Below, one piece after another: positions 51,492-59,607 of a stretch of 64,000 nt of DNA. The notes under the pieces were generated by a model, which ran no database searches, had not been told where the DNA came from, and was given only the letters and a program-made list of their open reading frames with translations. How positions within the stretch are numbered: the stretch's first letter is position 1; each line of letters begins with the position of its first letter. Source of the DNA: Myxococcota bacterium (GTDB lineage Bacteria; Myxococcota_C; UBA6777). The DNA lies in assembly GCA_023150835.1 (NCBI GenBank), contig JAKLKB010000010.1, forward strand, positions 17,036-81,035. Direction: 5' to 3'. A program made the position numbers and the translations under genes.

Positions 51492-52574
51492 TCAGGGCGT
51501 GTAGCCGTGAAGTGTTCCGTCGTGGCTGCTGACGTAGAGGCGTTCGTCGAGCGCAAGAGGAGGGGCTGTTAGGCGTCCAAATGTCGGGTAGTTTGCGAGA
51601 ACGCTGCCGTCGTCGGGTTTGATCTGGTGGACTTTGCCGTCCCATGCGCTGAGAAACAGGCTGCCTTTGTGGAGCAAGGGCGAGGTGGAGAGGATGGCCC
51701 CGATTCGTGCGGTCCATCGGGCTTTCCCATCGGAAGCGTTGATCGCATAAAGGCTGCGATCCCACGAAGCCACGTACAAGACTTCGCCGTCGAGTACGGG
51801 GGCTGCGGTGATCTCGGCTTGGCTCGTAAAGCGCCAGCGGCTGTCTCCATTGGCTCGTTTGAGGGCGTGCAAGATCCCGCGATCGTCGCCGACATAGATG
51901 GTTTCTTCGGTGACAAGGGCCTGTGCAGAGATGCTTGCTCCGAGATCGACGCTCCATCGCAGCGCACCGTTCGAGAGATCGAGCGCGTAGAGTTTGTGAT
52001 CGCGTGCGCCGATGTACACCACGCCTTGAAAGACCACAGGCGAGGCCACAAAGGGCGCTTCGGCTTGAAAGCGCCATGCGATCGGGCCTTGGCTCTTTTC
52101 CCATGCGTAGAGAGTTCCCTCCAGATTGCTCGCCAAGACTTTGTCGCCGACCACAACGGCTGCGCTGATAAAGCCTTCTTGCATCTTGGTTTTCCAGATC
52201 TCTTTTCCTGTTGCAGCGTTGATCGCGTAAAATTGACCGTTTGTGTTGCCGATGTACAGGCGATCTTGGTCGAGGGTGGGCGGAGCTGTAAACCAATCTT
52301 GTCCGAGAAACTCCCAAACCTTGGTGGCATCGCTGCGTTGGATCGCATAGAGCTTTTTGTCTGCGCTGCCGACGTAAAAACGTTGTGCATCGAACGCGGG
52401 GGGGCCGTGTATGGCTCCTTCGGTGCGAAAAGTCCACTTTGTGCGGGTGTCTTGTTCGGGGGTGAACTCGATCACGCCGCCGTCACCGATGAATTCGTTG
52501 GTGGTGGCTGGACAGCCGGGAAGTGTCCAAAACAGAAGGCAGAGCAGGCACAAAAAGAAGAAAGAAAAACGCAT
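51492..52574 (-). CDS. PQQ-like beta-propeller lipoprotein (BamB-type fold)
   Basis: A 360-residue lipoprotein with signal MRFSFFFLCLLCLLFWTLPGC. The mature part holds about seven propeller blades with the motif xLYAIxxxxGxxxW (FYAINAATGKEIWKT, LYALDLSNGALRWSV, LYAINASDGKARWTA). Such proteins include BamB, an outer-membrane assembly lipoprotein, and PQQ enzymes; catalytic PQQ residues cannot be recognised, so a structural role is more likely. It stands 62 bp upstream of ackA and could be cotranscribed with it. Confidence 0.85.
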   Translation of the reverse strand: MRFSFFFLCLLCLLFWTLPGCPATTNEFIGDGGVIEFTPEQDTRTKWTFRTEGAIHGPPAFDAQRFYVGSADKKLYAIQRSDATKVWEFLGQDWFTAPPTLDQDRLYIGNTNGQFYAINAATGKEIWKTKMQEGFISAAVVVGDKVLASNLEGTLYAWEKSQGPIAWRFQAEAPFVASPVVFQGVVYIGARDHKLYALDLSNGALRWSVDLGASISAQALVTEETIYVGDDRGILHALKRANGDSRWRFTSQAEITAAPVLDGEVLYVASWDRSLYAINASDGKARWTARIGAILSTSPLLHKGSLFLSAWDGKVHQIKPDDGSVLANYPTFGRLTAPPLALDERLYVSSHDGTLHGYTP

Positions 52575-52755
52575 TGTCGTGATCGATCCAAAACAAAAAG
52601 GGGTGGCGTGTAAGATCGCTGCGGCTGATCGAGTTGCTTGTGAGCAAAGCGAATGGCGCGAACAGACCGCCTCCTTGTAGCGAGAACGAGGTGTTTTCGC
52701 AAGATCGGAGCGACGCCGTTGGCAAAAAAACCCGTATCTTCATTCATCGAAAAAG

Positions 52756-54516
52756 TTAAGGTGATACGCAATTGCCCTTGGTTCGGACATTTACGCCGGA
52801 AGATTCGGCGAGACAACTGTTGTTGTAGGTTTTTCCATCGCAACTACAGACTGGATCGAGCAAGTTGGTGCAGCTTTGGGGCTTGGTTTTGCATTGGCCT
52901 TGGCCGGTGCATACGCCGAAGGCAAGGGTGCAATACTCTGTTATTGAGCAATCTTTGTGAGCTGTGCAGGATTTGATGCAGCCGATCTTGGTGCATCCGA
53001 CCGCGCCGTTGTTGCAAGAGCAAGTATTGCAGCCATCGCCCGCAGGAAAAGAAGCGCCGTGTGCGTAGTCAACGCCGTTGTATTGGCAGGTAAGGGGAGT
53101 TTTACAAAAACCGTTGATGCAGATCTGTGTTTTGACGGTGCAGTCTGCGTTGCCGTTGCATTTTGTGCCGCAGCTTAGGGTTGTGCAGGCGACTGCGCCG
53201 TTGTTGCAGGAGCAAGTGTTACAACCATCGCCCGCAGGGAAAGAGGCTCCGTGTTCGTGTCTTGTGCCGTTGTAGAGGCACGTTGCGCCTGCTTGACAGG
53301 TTTCTTTTACGCAGACTTCACCTTTGGCGCAATCGATGTCTGTTTGGCACTTGCTGACGGTTTGGCAAGCCCCTTTGTATTTGACGGAAACGCTCGATGA
53401 TGCGGCGTTACAGGGGTTGTTGTAGGTTTTGTTGTCACAACCGCAGACAAGATCGATCTCACGCGAGCAGGCTTGGGGGATGGGCTCGCAGAAGCCGCCT
53501 TTGTCGGTGGCACCGCAGGTTGCGTCGAACTTGCAATACGAACCTGTGGGACAAAGAGGAAGTCCGCGACTTCCACAGATTCGAGCGCAGGCTCTGTCGG
53601 TACAAGCGACGCTGCCATTTTTGCAGAAGCATTGGTTGCAGCCATCTTTGTCGGTGAAAGCCTCGCCGTCTTTGTATTCTTTGCCTTCATAGAGGCAGGT
53701 CTTGGGAAGGGCCTTACAAGCGCCTTCGTATTTGACCGAGACACCGACAGCAGCGGCTTCGCAGGGATTGTTGTAGGTTTTGTCGTTGCAACCGCAGACG
53801 GGTTCGATGTGATCGGTGCAACCGCGTGGCGTGGGTTCGCAGATGCCGCCTTTGTCGGTAGAACCGCAGGTTGCGTCGAACTTACAGTACGAGCCTGTAG
53901 GGCAAGCAGGAAGGCCGCGACTTCCGCAGGTTTGGACGCAGGCCTTTTGGGTGCAAGCGATCTTTCCATCGCTGCAACTGCAGGTATTGCAGCCGTCTTT
54001 GTCGGGGAAGGACTCGCCATCTTTGTAGTCTTTGCCTTCGTAGGTGCAGCCTTTGGGGGGCGTTGGGCAAGCGCCTTTTGCTTTGACGGAGATCCCGGCT
54101 GTGTGGGCTGCACAAGCGTTCGAGTACGTTTTTTCATCGCAGCCACAAACAGGCGTGGCGTCGCCTGTGCAGGCTTGCGGTTTTTTCTGACAAAACAGCG
54201 GTGTTGTGCCAGACTTGCACAGACCTTCAGGAAAGAGGCAGAAGGAGCCAGCCTCGCAAACAGCGGGGTTGGCGGTGCAGTCTTTGGGTTGGTTTGGGTT
54301 GCAGTCGCGCAGGGTGCAAGCGACTTTGCTGCTGATGCAGGTGCAGGTGTTGCAGCCGTCGGAGGAAGGGAAGGAGGTTCCGCCTTGATGGGTCTTGCCT
54401 TCGTAGGTACACTCGGAAGAGTTGGCGTTGGAAGGGACGCCACAAGCGCTGTTTCCAACCAAGATCCCGAGAAGTAGGCTACAAACAAAGAATCGCGAGA
54501 AGATGTATCGTTGCAT
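52756..54516 (-). CDS. Kazal and VWC-type Cys-rich lipoprotein, putative protease inhibitor
   Basis: A 586-residue protein started at MQRYIFSRFF, with GAGG upstream. The signal ends at GNSACG, making it a lipoprotein. It has five VWC/pacifastin-like modules of the form CxYxGxxxxxGxSFxxxDGCNxCxC, and four Kazal-like modules (PVCGCDEKTYSNAC, PVCGCNDKTYNNPC and similar), as well as CPTGSYCKFDATCG segments. Kazal and pacifastin domains usually inhibit serine proteases, so defence against proteases of prey, host or competitors is a possible role. Inhibition has not been shown. About 181 bp separate it from the PQQ lipoprotein. Confidence 0.83.
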   Translation of the reverse strand: MQRYIFSRFFVCSLLLGILVGNSACGVPSNANSSECTYEGKTHQGGTSFPSSDGCNTCTCISSKVACTLRDCNPNQPKDCTANPAVCEAGSFCLFPEGLCKSGTTPLFCQKKPQACTGDATPVCGCDEKTYSNACAAHTAGISVKAKGACPTPPKGCTYEGKDYKDGESFPDKDGCNTCSCSDGKIACTQKACVQTCGSRGLPACPTGSYCKFDATCGSTDKGGICEPTPRGCTDHIEPVCGCNDKTYNNPCEAAAVGVSVKYEGACKALPKTCLYEGKEYKDGEAFTDKDGCNQCFCKNGSVACTDRACARICGSRGLPLCPTGSYCKFDATCGATDKGGFCEPIPQACSREIDLVCGCDNKTYNNPCNAASSSVSVKYKGACQTVSKCQTDIDCAKGEVCVKETCQAGATCLYNGTRHEHGASFPAGDGCNTCSCNNGAVACTTLSCGTKCNGNADCTVKTQICINGFCKTPLTCQYNGVDYAHGASFPAGDGCNTCSCNNGAVGCTKIGCIKSCTAHKDCSITEYCTLAFGVCTGQGQCKTKPQSCTNLLDPVCSCDGKTYNNSCLAESSGVNVRTKGNCVSP

Positions 54517-54709
54517 AACGGGCCTCGTGATGGGTGTTTGGCGTCTTTGTGCGGGGTTGTGGGAGAGCGCGGGAAAGACGTTTTGTATCACAGCGGTAGA
54601 CCATTTGTACAGAAGAAGGGTCTCGCCGATCTTGCGACAAGGCCGCAGCGGGGAGATGAGAAGCGCAACGGATCAGAAAGCGGTGGTTGGGTGGCGATGG
54701 AGTGTGTGG

Positions 54710-55735
54710 ATGCAGCCGAAAACAGGAGACGAAGAGCAAGAATTGTTTTTGCATGGTGTGTGTCGGGCGGGGGTGCGACAACAGCCGACGCGGTTGGATT
54801 GTTTTGTGGCCTCGCGTTTTGCGCGGTTTACAAGGGCGCGGGCGCGGCGTGCTTGCAAGATGGGAGCGATCCACGTCAACGGTGTACCCAAAAAGCCCGC
54901 ATATCGGGTGCGTTCTTTGGATGAGATCGCGTTGTGGTTGCCGCATCCGACGGTGATGTCGTTGACGCCGACGCCGATGGCGTTGGATATCGTGTACGAA
55001 GATGCGGATATCTTGGTGATCAACAAAGCAGCGGGTGTGGTGTGTCATCCAAGCCGAGGGCATTGGGAAGGGACCTTGTTGCATGGCTTGTTGCACCATC
55101 TTTGCCCAAATCTACAGGGGGATGCGCTGCAAGACAAAGTCTTTTTGGTGCATCGCTTGGATCGGGGGACGAGTGGTTTGTTGGTGGTGGCGCGGCATCT
55201 TGCGGCGGCGGTGCATTTTTTTGAGCAGATGCAAGCGGGGGAGATCCAACGGATCTACCATGCTTTTGTGTGGGGGAAGTTTCCTTACGACCAAACGACG
55301 GTCGATGCGCCGATCGCGATCGATCCATCTCGTCCGGGCGGGAGTTTTGTTCCAAAAGATCCGAAGGAGGGAAAAGAAGCGATCACACATATCGAGCGGA
55401 TCGCGGAAGGGGCTGACTTTTCGAGAGTTGCGTGCTGCCTTGAGACGGGGCGAACGCATCAGATCCGCGTGCATCTGCAACATCTCGGCTATCCGCTGTT
55501 AGGCGATCCCCACTATGGCGCAACATCCGCTTTTCTTGAGCGGATCGCGGAGGATGCCAAGCCAGAGGCCGAGGGAGGGATATGGTTAGACAAACTTCCG
55601 ACCCGTCAAGCTCTGCATGCAGCGTCGTTGCGTTTTTTGCATCCGACGACGGGCGCACAGATGCGTTTTTCTGCCGAACTACCGCCCGATCTGAAGGTGT
55701 TGTCGGACGTGTTGCAGGGAGCAGATGTGGAGTGA
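54710..55735 (+). CDS. RluA-family pseudouridine synthase
   Basis: A 341-residue protein starting MQPKTGDEEQ, with GGAG eight bases before ATG; a Met at 54656 is an alternative. Residues 25-80 form an S4 RNA-binding domain (LDCFVASRFARFTRARARRACKMG). The catalytic domain has HRLDRGTSGLLVVAR, where the Asp is the nucleophile, and RTHQIRVHLQHLGYPLLGD. It converts uridine to pseudouridine in rRNA or tRNA. RluD, RluC or RluB cannot be told apart here. The stop codon overlaps a family 2 repeat. Confidence 0.9.
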   Translation: MQPKTGDEEQELFLHGVCRAGVRQQPTRLDCFVASRFARFTRARARRACKMGAIHVNGVPKKPAYRVRSLDEIALWLPHPTVMSLTPTPMALDIVYEDADILVINKAAGVVCHPSRGHWEGTLLHGLLHHLCPNLQGDALQDKVFLVHRLDRGTSGLLVVARHLAAAVHFFEQMQAGEIQRIYHAFVWGKFPYDQTTVDAPIAIDPSRPGGSFVPKDPKEGKEAITHIERIAEGADFSRVACCLETGRTHQIRVHLQHLGYPLLGDPHYGATSAFLERIAEDAKPEAEGGIWLDKLPTRQALHAASLRFLHPTTGAQMRFSAELPPDLKVLSDVLQGADVE

Positions 55736-55920
55736 TACGAAATTCGTCTACGGTGTGATCGCAACATATCGTGGCAGCCCCGCGTTATGCGGGATCGCGC
55801 AACCTGTGCTGTCTTCGCGTGTGATCGCAATATGTCGGGGCCACAGGGGGCTGCCCAACCACAGGGCGTTATGCGGGATCGCACCTACCCTTCGAGTACA
55901 CTGTCTCTCGGGGATTGTAT
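55735..55920 (+). repeat. Family 2-like composite element, copy 4
   Basis: A 186-bp element with one end ATACGAAATTCG and the other CGGGGATTGTAT. It holds two GTGTGATCGCAA arms, palindromic GCCCCGCG...GCGGGATC parts and CACAGGGGGCTGCCC, so it appears to be two fused or rearranged family 2 units. It starts at the last base of the pseudouridine synthase stop codon. Confidence 0.6.
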
Positions 55921-56025
55921 GAGCATCGTGAGCGTTGGAATGGGCGGTGAAAAGGGCGAATCGAGGAGACGATTGATCTTGGTGTGTTTCTCTGTTAGAG
56001 CAGCGGCGCGTTTTTGTGGGGTTTG

Positions 56026-56156
56026 TTTTGTGGGGTGCTACCCCACACCCCGCAAGGGAACTGCGTCCCCTTGACCCCGTGTTGGCGGGGTGAACAGAGG
56101 TTTTTCAAGCCGGCGATGGTCCCGCTTGAAGTGCCGCGAACACGGGGGTTTTGTCC
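56026..56156 (+). repeat. Family 1 structured repeat, copy 6
   Basis: Stem one GTGGGGT-GCT-ACCCCAC is kept; stem two AAGGGAAC-TGC-GTCCCCTT has A-T where copies 1 and 3 have G-C at the penultimate pair. It ends about 90 bp before the malQ start. Confidence 0.85.
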
Positions 56157-56245
56157 TCGGCGTTGGTCTTGTGTGGGTTGGTTGTGATACAAAAGCACGT
56201 GTCCCAAAACGGGCGGGTGTTTGGGTTATTTTGGAGGGTTTTGCG

Positions 56246-57754
56246 ATGAAGATACCACGTTCTTCGGGTGTGTTGATGCACCCCACGTCTTTGCCGGGGC
56301 CGTATGGTGTGGGTGATTTGGGTGGAGCGGCGCGTTATTTTTTGGATCGTTTGCGTGATGCGCATCAGCGTTGGTGGCAGATCTTGCCGTTGAATCCGGC
56401 GGGATATGGTGGTTCGCCTTATTCGGCAACGTCGGCGTTTGCGGGCAATCCGATCTTGATCGATCTCGAAGATCTGGCTCATCACGGATGGCTCGAAGCC
56501 TCGGAGCTTTTGGAACTTCGGCAGCTTTGTGCGACCTTGCCAGAAGAAAAGTATGTGATGGAAGTGGTGCAACCTGCGCGTCTCAAGCTGTTGACAAAGG
56601 CATGGCAGCGTTGGCACGCAAAGGGCGGAAACCACGAAGCATCGTATCAGGCATTTTGCAAAAAGCATATTCATTGGCTCGAAGACTACGCGCTTTTCGC
56701 AACGCTCAAAGAAGTGTTTAACGACAAGGCGTGGACAGAGTGGGGCGACAAAGCGTTGATTGCGCGGCAACCAGCGGCGTTGGCGAAGGCCTACAAACAT
56801 CACGCGGATGCGGTGGAGCGACATCGTTTTTGGCAGTGGTTGTTTTTCCGTCAATGGCATGCTTTGCGCGACGAAGCGCGTAAGCGCGGCGTATCGTTGA
56901 TCGGGGATATCCCGATCTTCGTTGCGATGGATAGCGCCGATACATGGGCGAATCGCGAGATCTTTCGCGTGCATCAAGACGGCTCGTTCGACGTGGTGGC
57001 AGGGGTTCCACCCGATTATTTCAGCGAGACAGGGCAAAAGTGGGGCAATCCCCTGTATCGTTGGGATATCTTGGCGAAAACGGATTATCGTTGGTGGGTG
57101 CAACGCATCCACATGGCGATGGAAACGGTGGATCTGATCCGCATCGATCACTTCCGAGGTTTCGAGTCATATTGGGAAGTTCCTGCAAAAAATAAAACGG
57201 CGATCCAAGGCCGTTGGTTAAAGGGACCCGAGCAGCCCTTTTTTGATGCGATCCGCCGACAGCTTGGGGGCGTTCCGTTTATTGCCGAAGATCTGGGGAT
57301 GATCACCGAAGCGGTGTATACCTTGCGCGATCACAACCAGCTACCCGGGATGAAGATCGTGCAATTTGCCTTTGATGATGGAGATCCCAACCACATCTTT
57401 TTGCCGCACACCTATCCCGAAGGCTGCGTGGCTTACACAGGCACACACGACAACGACACCACCCAAGGTTGGTACGACAGTGCCACCGAAGAGATCCGCC
57501 ACCGCGTGCGCACATATTTTCAACACGGCGATTACGATATGGTGTGGCGTATCATTCAGGGATTGCTCGACTCACGGGCTTGTTTGACGGTGTTTCCTGT
57601 ACAAGATATCTATCCGCTCGGTACACGCGCCCGAATGAATGTCCCGGGTACAGACTCTGGAAACTGGCATTGGCGGATGACCGAATCGCTCTTGCAGATG
57701 CAAGGGGTGTGGACGCGCCTTGGACAACTGACCGCTAACGCCCACCGAGGCTAA
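56246..57754 (+). CDS. malQ: 4-alpha-glucanotransferase (amylomaltase)
   Basis: A 502-residue protein with GGAGG eight bases before ATG (MKIPRSSGVLMHPTSLPG); upstream in-frame sequence belongs to a repeat. The family marks are complete: SPYSATSAFAGNP in the N-terminal part, DLIRIDHFRGF with the nucleophile Asp, FIAEDLGMIT with the acid Glu, and YTGTHDNDTTQGW with the third Asp. It transfers alpha-1,4-glucan segments, usually in glycogen or maltodextrin metabolism. No other glycogen genes are near. A family 2 repeat begins immediately after the stop. Confidence 0.97.
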   Translation: MKIPRSSGVLMHPTSLPGPYGVGDLGGAARYFLDRLRDAHQRWWQILPLNPAGYGGSPYSATSAFAGNPILIDLEDLAHHGWLEASELLELRQLCATLPEEKYVMEVVQPARLKLLTKAWQRWHAKGGNHEASYQAFCKKHIHWLEDYALFATLKEVFNDKAWTEWGDKALIARQPAALAKAYKHHADAVERHRFWQWLFFRQWHALRDEARKRGVSLIGDIPIFVAMDSADTWANREIFRVHQDGSFDVVAGVPPDYFSETGQKWGNPLYRWDILAKTDYRWWVQRIHMAMETVDLIRIDHFRGFESYWEVPAKNKTAIQGRWLKGPEQPFFDAIRRQLGGVPFIAEDLGMITEAVYTLRDHNQLPGMKIVQFAFDDGDPNHIFLPHTYPEGCVAYTGTHDNDTTQGWYDSATEEIRHRVRTYFQHGDYDMVWRIIQGLLDSRACLTVFPVQDIYPLGTRARMNVPGTDSGNWHWRMTESLLQMQGVWTRLGQLTANAHRG

Positions 57755-57755
57755 G

Positions 57756-57898
57756 GCGGTATCCAAGAGAGGCGCACACAAAGGCAGAGTATGTAGATGC
57801 CCTATGATTGGGCAGCCACAGGGGGCTGCCTCTACCTCTTTACGCCCACACAAGCTGCCCCTACCTCTTTACGCTCACACAACGGGCGGATTTCGTAT
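57756..57898 (+). repeat. Family 2 inverted-repeat element, copy 5
   Basis: Begins one base after the malQ stop with GGCGGTATCC and ends CGGATTTCGTAT, with an internal GGGCAGCCACAGGGGGCTGCC palindrome. A 30-bp segment (GCTGCCCCTACCTCTTTACGC) is duplicated inside, making this copy 143 bp long. Confidence 0.75.
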
Positions 57899-57931
57899 AA
57901 AGCGATGCCGCAGACAAAGAAGCAGCTCTCG

Positions 57932-58056
57932 AAACCCCCCGTGTTCGGGCTGCTTCAAGCGACGGTGCTGTGGGATTGAAAAACGACGCTTGTCTCGCCG
58001 ATACGGGGTCAAGGGGCGTCAGTCTATGGCGGGGTATGGTACCTCGCCCCGCAAAA
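57932..58056 (-). repeat. Family 1 structured repeat, copy 7
   Basis: Reverse-oriented, the most diverged copy. The CCTTGACCCCGTATCGGCG core, the GTCGCTTGAAG segment and the GAACACGGGG tail are clear; stem one is changed to GCGGGGCGAGGTACC. It separates malQ from the flavoprotein gene together with the adjoining family 2 element. Confidence 0.75.
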
Positions 58057-58077
58057 TCTATCCTGCAACCTGTCGTG

Positions 58078-59298
58078 TTAGCTGATACCACGCAACAGCA
58101 GATGCCAATGAAGTCGGGGGAGGAGATGGCGTTCGACGATCCAAGGGAGGAAGCCTTCTTTGGAGAGGTCGAGCAGGAAAGAGCGGCGGGGTTGGCTGTC
58201 TTCAAACTCGGCAAGAAGGGCGCGTTGGGGGGCGATCTCGATGGGGAGGTAGTGGTGGTTTTTATAGCGAGAGAACAGGGCGGGGCCGACGCCGCGCATG
58301 GCTTTGACGAGGTTGTCGGTGACGACGGGGATCTGTTTGCGCAGATGGAGTCCGGGCTTGGCTTCGGGTTCTGCAAGCATATCGCCTGCGGCAAAGACGT
58401 GTTTGTATTTGGGATGTTGGAGGGTGGTGGGGTCGATCTCGATCCAACCTTTGAGGGGCTTTTTGGCGGCGGTTTTGGCTTTGGTGATGTGTTTGGGGGG
58501 TGTGATCTCGGGCATGATGTGAAGCAGATCGTAGGAAAGCTCGACGGTGCTTTCTTTTTTGCCTTCTTCGTTCAAGATCTCGAAGTGAGCGAGTTGGTTG
58601 GCGGGATCGATCTTTTTGAGGCTGTGACGATGTTTGATCTCGATGCCCTTGCGTTGGAGGATATCGCCGATGGTTCCTTGGAGGGCGGGGATCTCAAAGA
58701 CCGAACCTTCGGTGGTGCAAAAGAAGATCTTGGTTTTTTCGCGCAAGCCTTTTTTGCGCAGCATCTCGTCGAACAGAAACATCACCCGATGCGCGTGCGC
58801 CCCCATCGCTCCCGCCATCTGGTGTGTAAAAATCGCTGTTCCTCCCGCAAAGATATCCAATTCTTTTTGGGCGACAGCCAGATGTTCTTGTCCAAAGATC
58901 GATGCCACACCATCCCCACCAAGGGCCTCTTCTGCACCCTTGATCCCGCTAAAATCAAATTCGGCTTCGGGCGCAAGCACGATGTACTCGAAGTTGTACT
59001 TGGCTTTGTCTTCCGTCTCGATCACGCGCTCCAAGACATCGAGCTTTTTGATCTCCGAACGCACCCACCGAATCCCTTCGGGCAGATAGTCCCGCAACAA
59101 ACGCACGGACTCTTCGGGCTTTGCATATCCTGCTCCCACCAACGGCCAAAGATCGCGGTACTCTAAGCTCATCGATGTCTCAAAAAGTGTCACATCCGGC
59201 CTTTTGAGCATTCGAAACAATCGAGCCGCAACCGCAACTCCTGCTGCGCCTCCACCCACAATAGCGACTTTTTTTCGATTCGGTGACAACAGCGTCAT
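58078..59298 (-). CDS. FAD-dependent oxidoreductase of the SQR/NDH-2 superfamily
   Basis: A 406-residue protein, with AAGGAA before ATG (MTLLSPNRKKVAIVGGGAAG). The FAD-binding GxGxxG is complete near residue 15, and a second dinucleotide region lies at about 140-175; VFAAGDM for FAD is near residue 300. It resembles sulfide:quinone oxidoreductases in layout (AGYAKPEES, THQMAGAMGAHAHRVMFL). In true SQRs the latter segment has a catalytic Cys; here it has none, and only one Cys exists in the whole protein. So sulfide oxidation by the usual Cys chemistry is unlikely. A role as a quinone-reducing or other flavoprotein is possible. The C-terminus (HLLPRLHWHLLLRG) could bind membranes. Confidence 0.8.
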   Translation of the reverse strand: MTLLSPNRKKVAIVGGGAAGVAVAARLFRMLKRPDVTLFETSMSLEYRDLWPLVGAGYAKPEESVRLLRDYLPEGIRWVRSEIKKLDVLERVIETEDKAKYNFEYIVLAPEAEFDFSGIKGAEEALGGDGVASIFGQEHLAVAQKELDIFAGGTAIFTHQMAGAMGAHAHRVMFLFDEMLRKKGLREKTKIFFCTTEGSVFEIPALQGTIGDILQRKGIEIKHRHSLKKIDPANQLAHFEILNEEGKKESTVELSYDLLHIMPEITPPKHITKAKTAAKKPLKGWIEIDPTTLQHPKYKHVFAAGDMLAEPEAKPGLHLRKQIPVVTDNLVKAMRGVGPALFSRYKNHHYLPIEIAPQRALLAEFEDSQPRRSFLLDLSKEGFLPWIVERHLLPRLHWHLLLRGIS

Positions 59299-59466
59299 CT
59301 CGGATTCCTTTCTGTGCGATATCTTTGCTCTGAAGCACGGTCCTGAGATCCATCCAGCCAAAAACACGCGCACTCTACCCGATATCTTTAAAAAGCAGAA
59401 GAGTCCACGCAAAGGCACGCAAAGGCACAGAAAGAAGCGGAACCTCGTGTTGGAAAGCACCGAATG

Positions 59467-59586
59467 GACGATATCCGCCGAGGGTGTGATCGCAAAACGT
59501 AAGGGCAGCCCCCGTGTCTGCCCAACCGTAGGGCATCTACGGTGGATAGCATCGACCCTCTGTGTACGCGTCTTTCGGAGATCGTC
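59467..59586 (-). repeat. Family 2 inverted-repeat element, copy 6
   Basis: 120 bp, opposite orientation to the others, with ends GACGATATCCG and CGGAGATCGTC and inner GGGCAGCCCCCGTG-TCTGCCC. It lies between recD2 and the flavoprotein gene; the remaining parts of the 59299-59607 spacer are without features. Confidence 0.8.
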
Positions 59587-59607
59587 GAAGACCCGCGAGA
59601 TAGTGGG

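Noticed and set aside
50290..52437. A 715-residue acetate kinase with long N-terminal extension
   Set aside because: The first 336 residues lie over the PQQ lipoprotein gene in another frame and are low in natural composition; the kinase starts at MIVLVINMGSSS.
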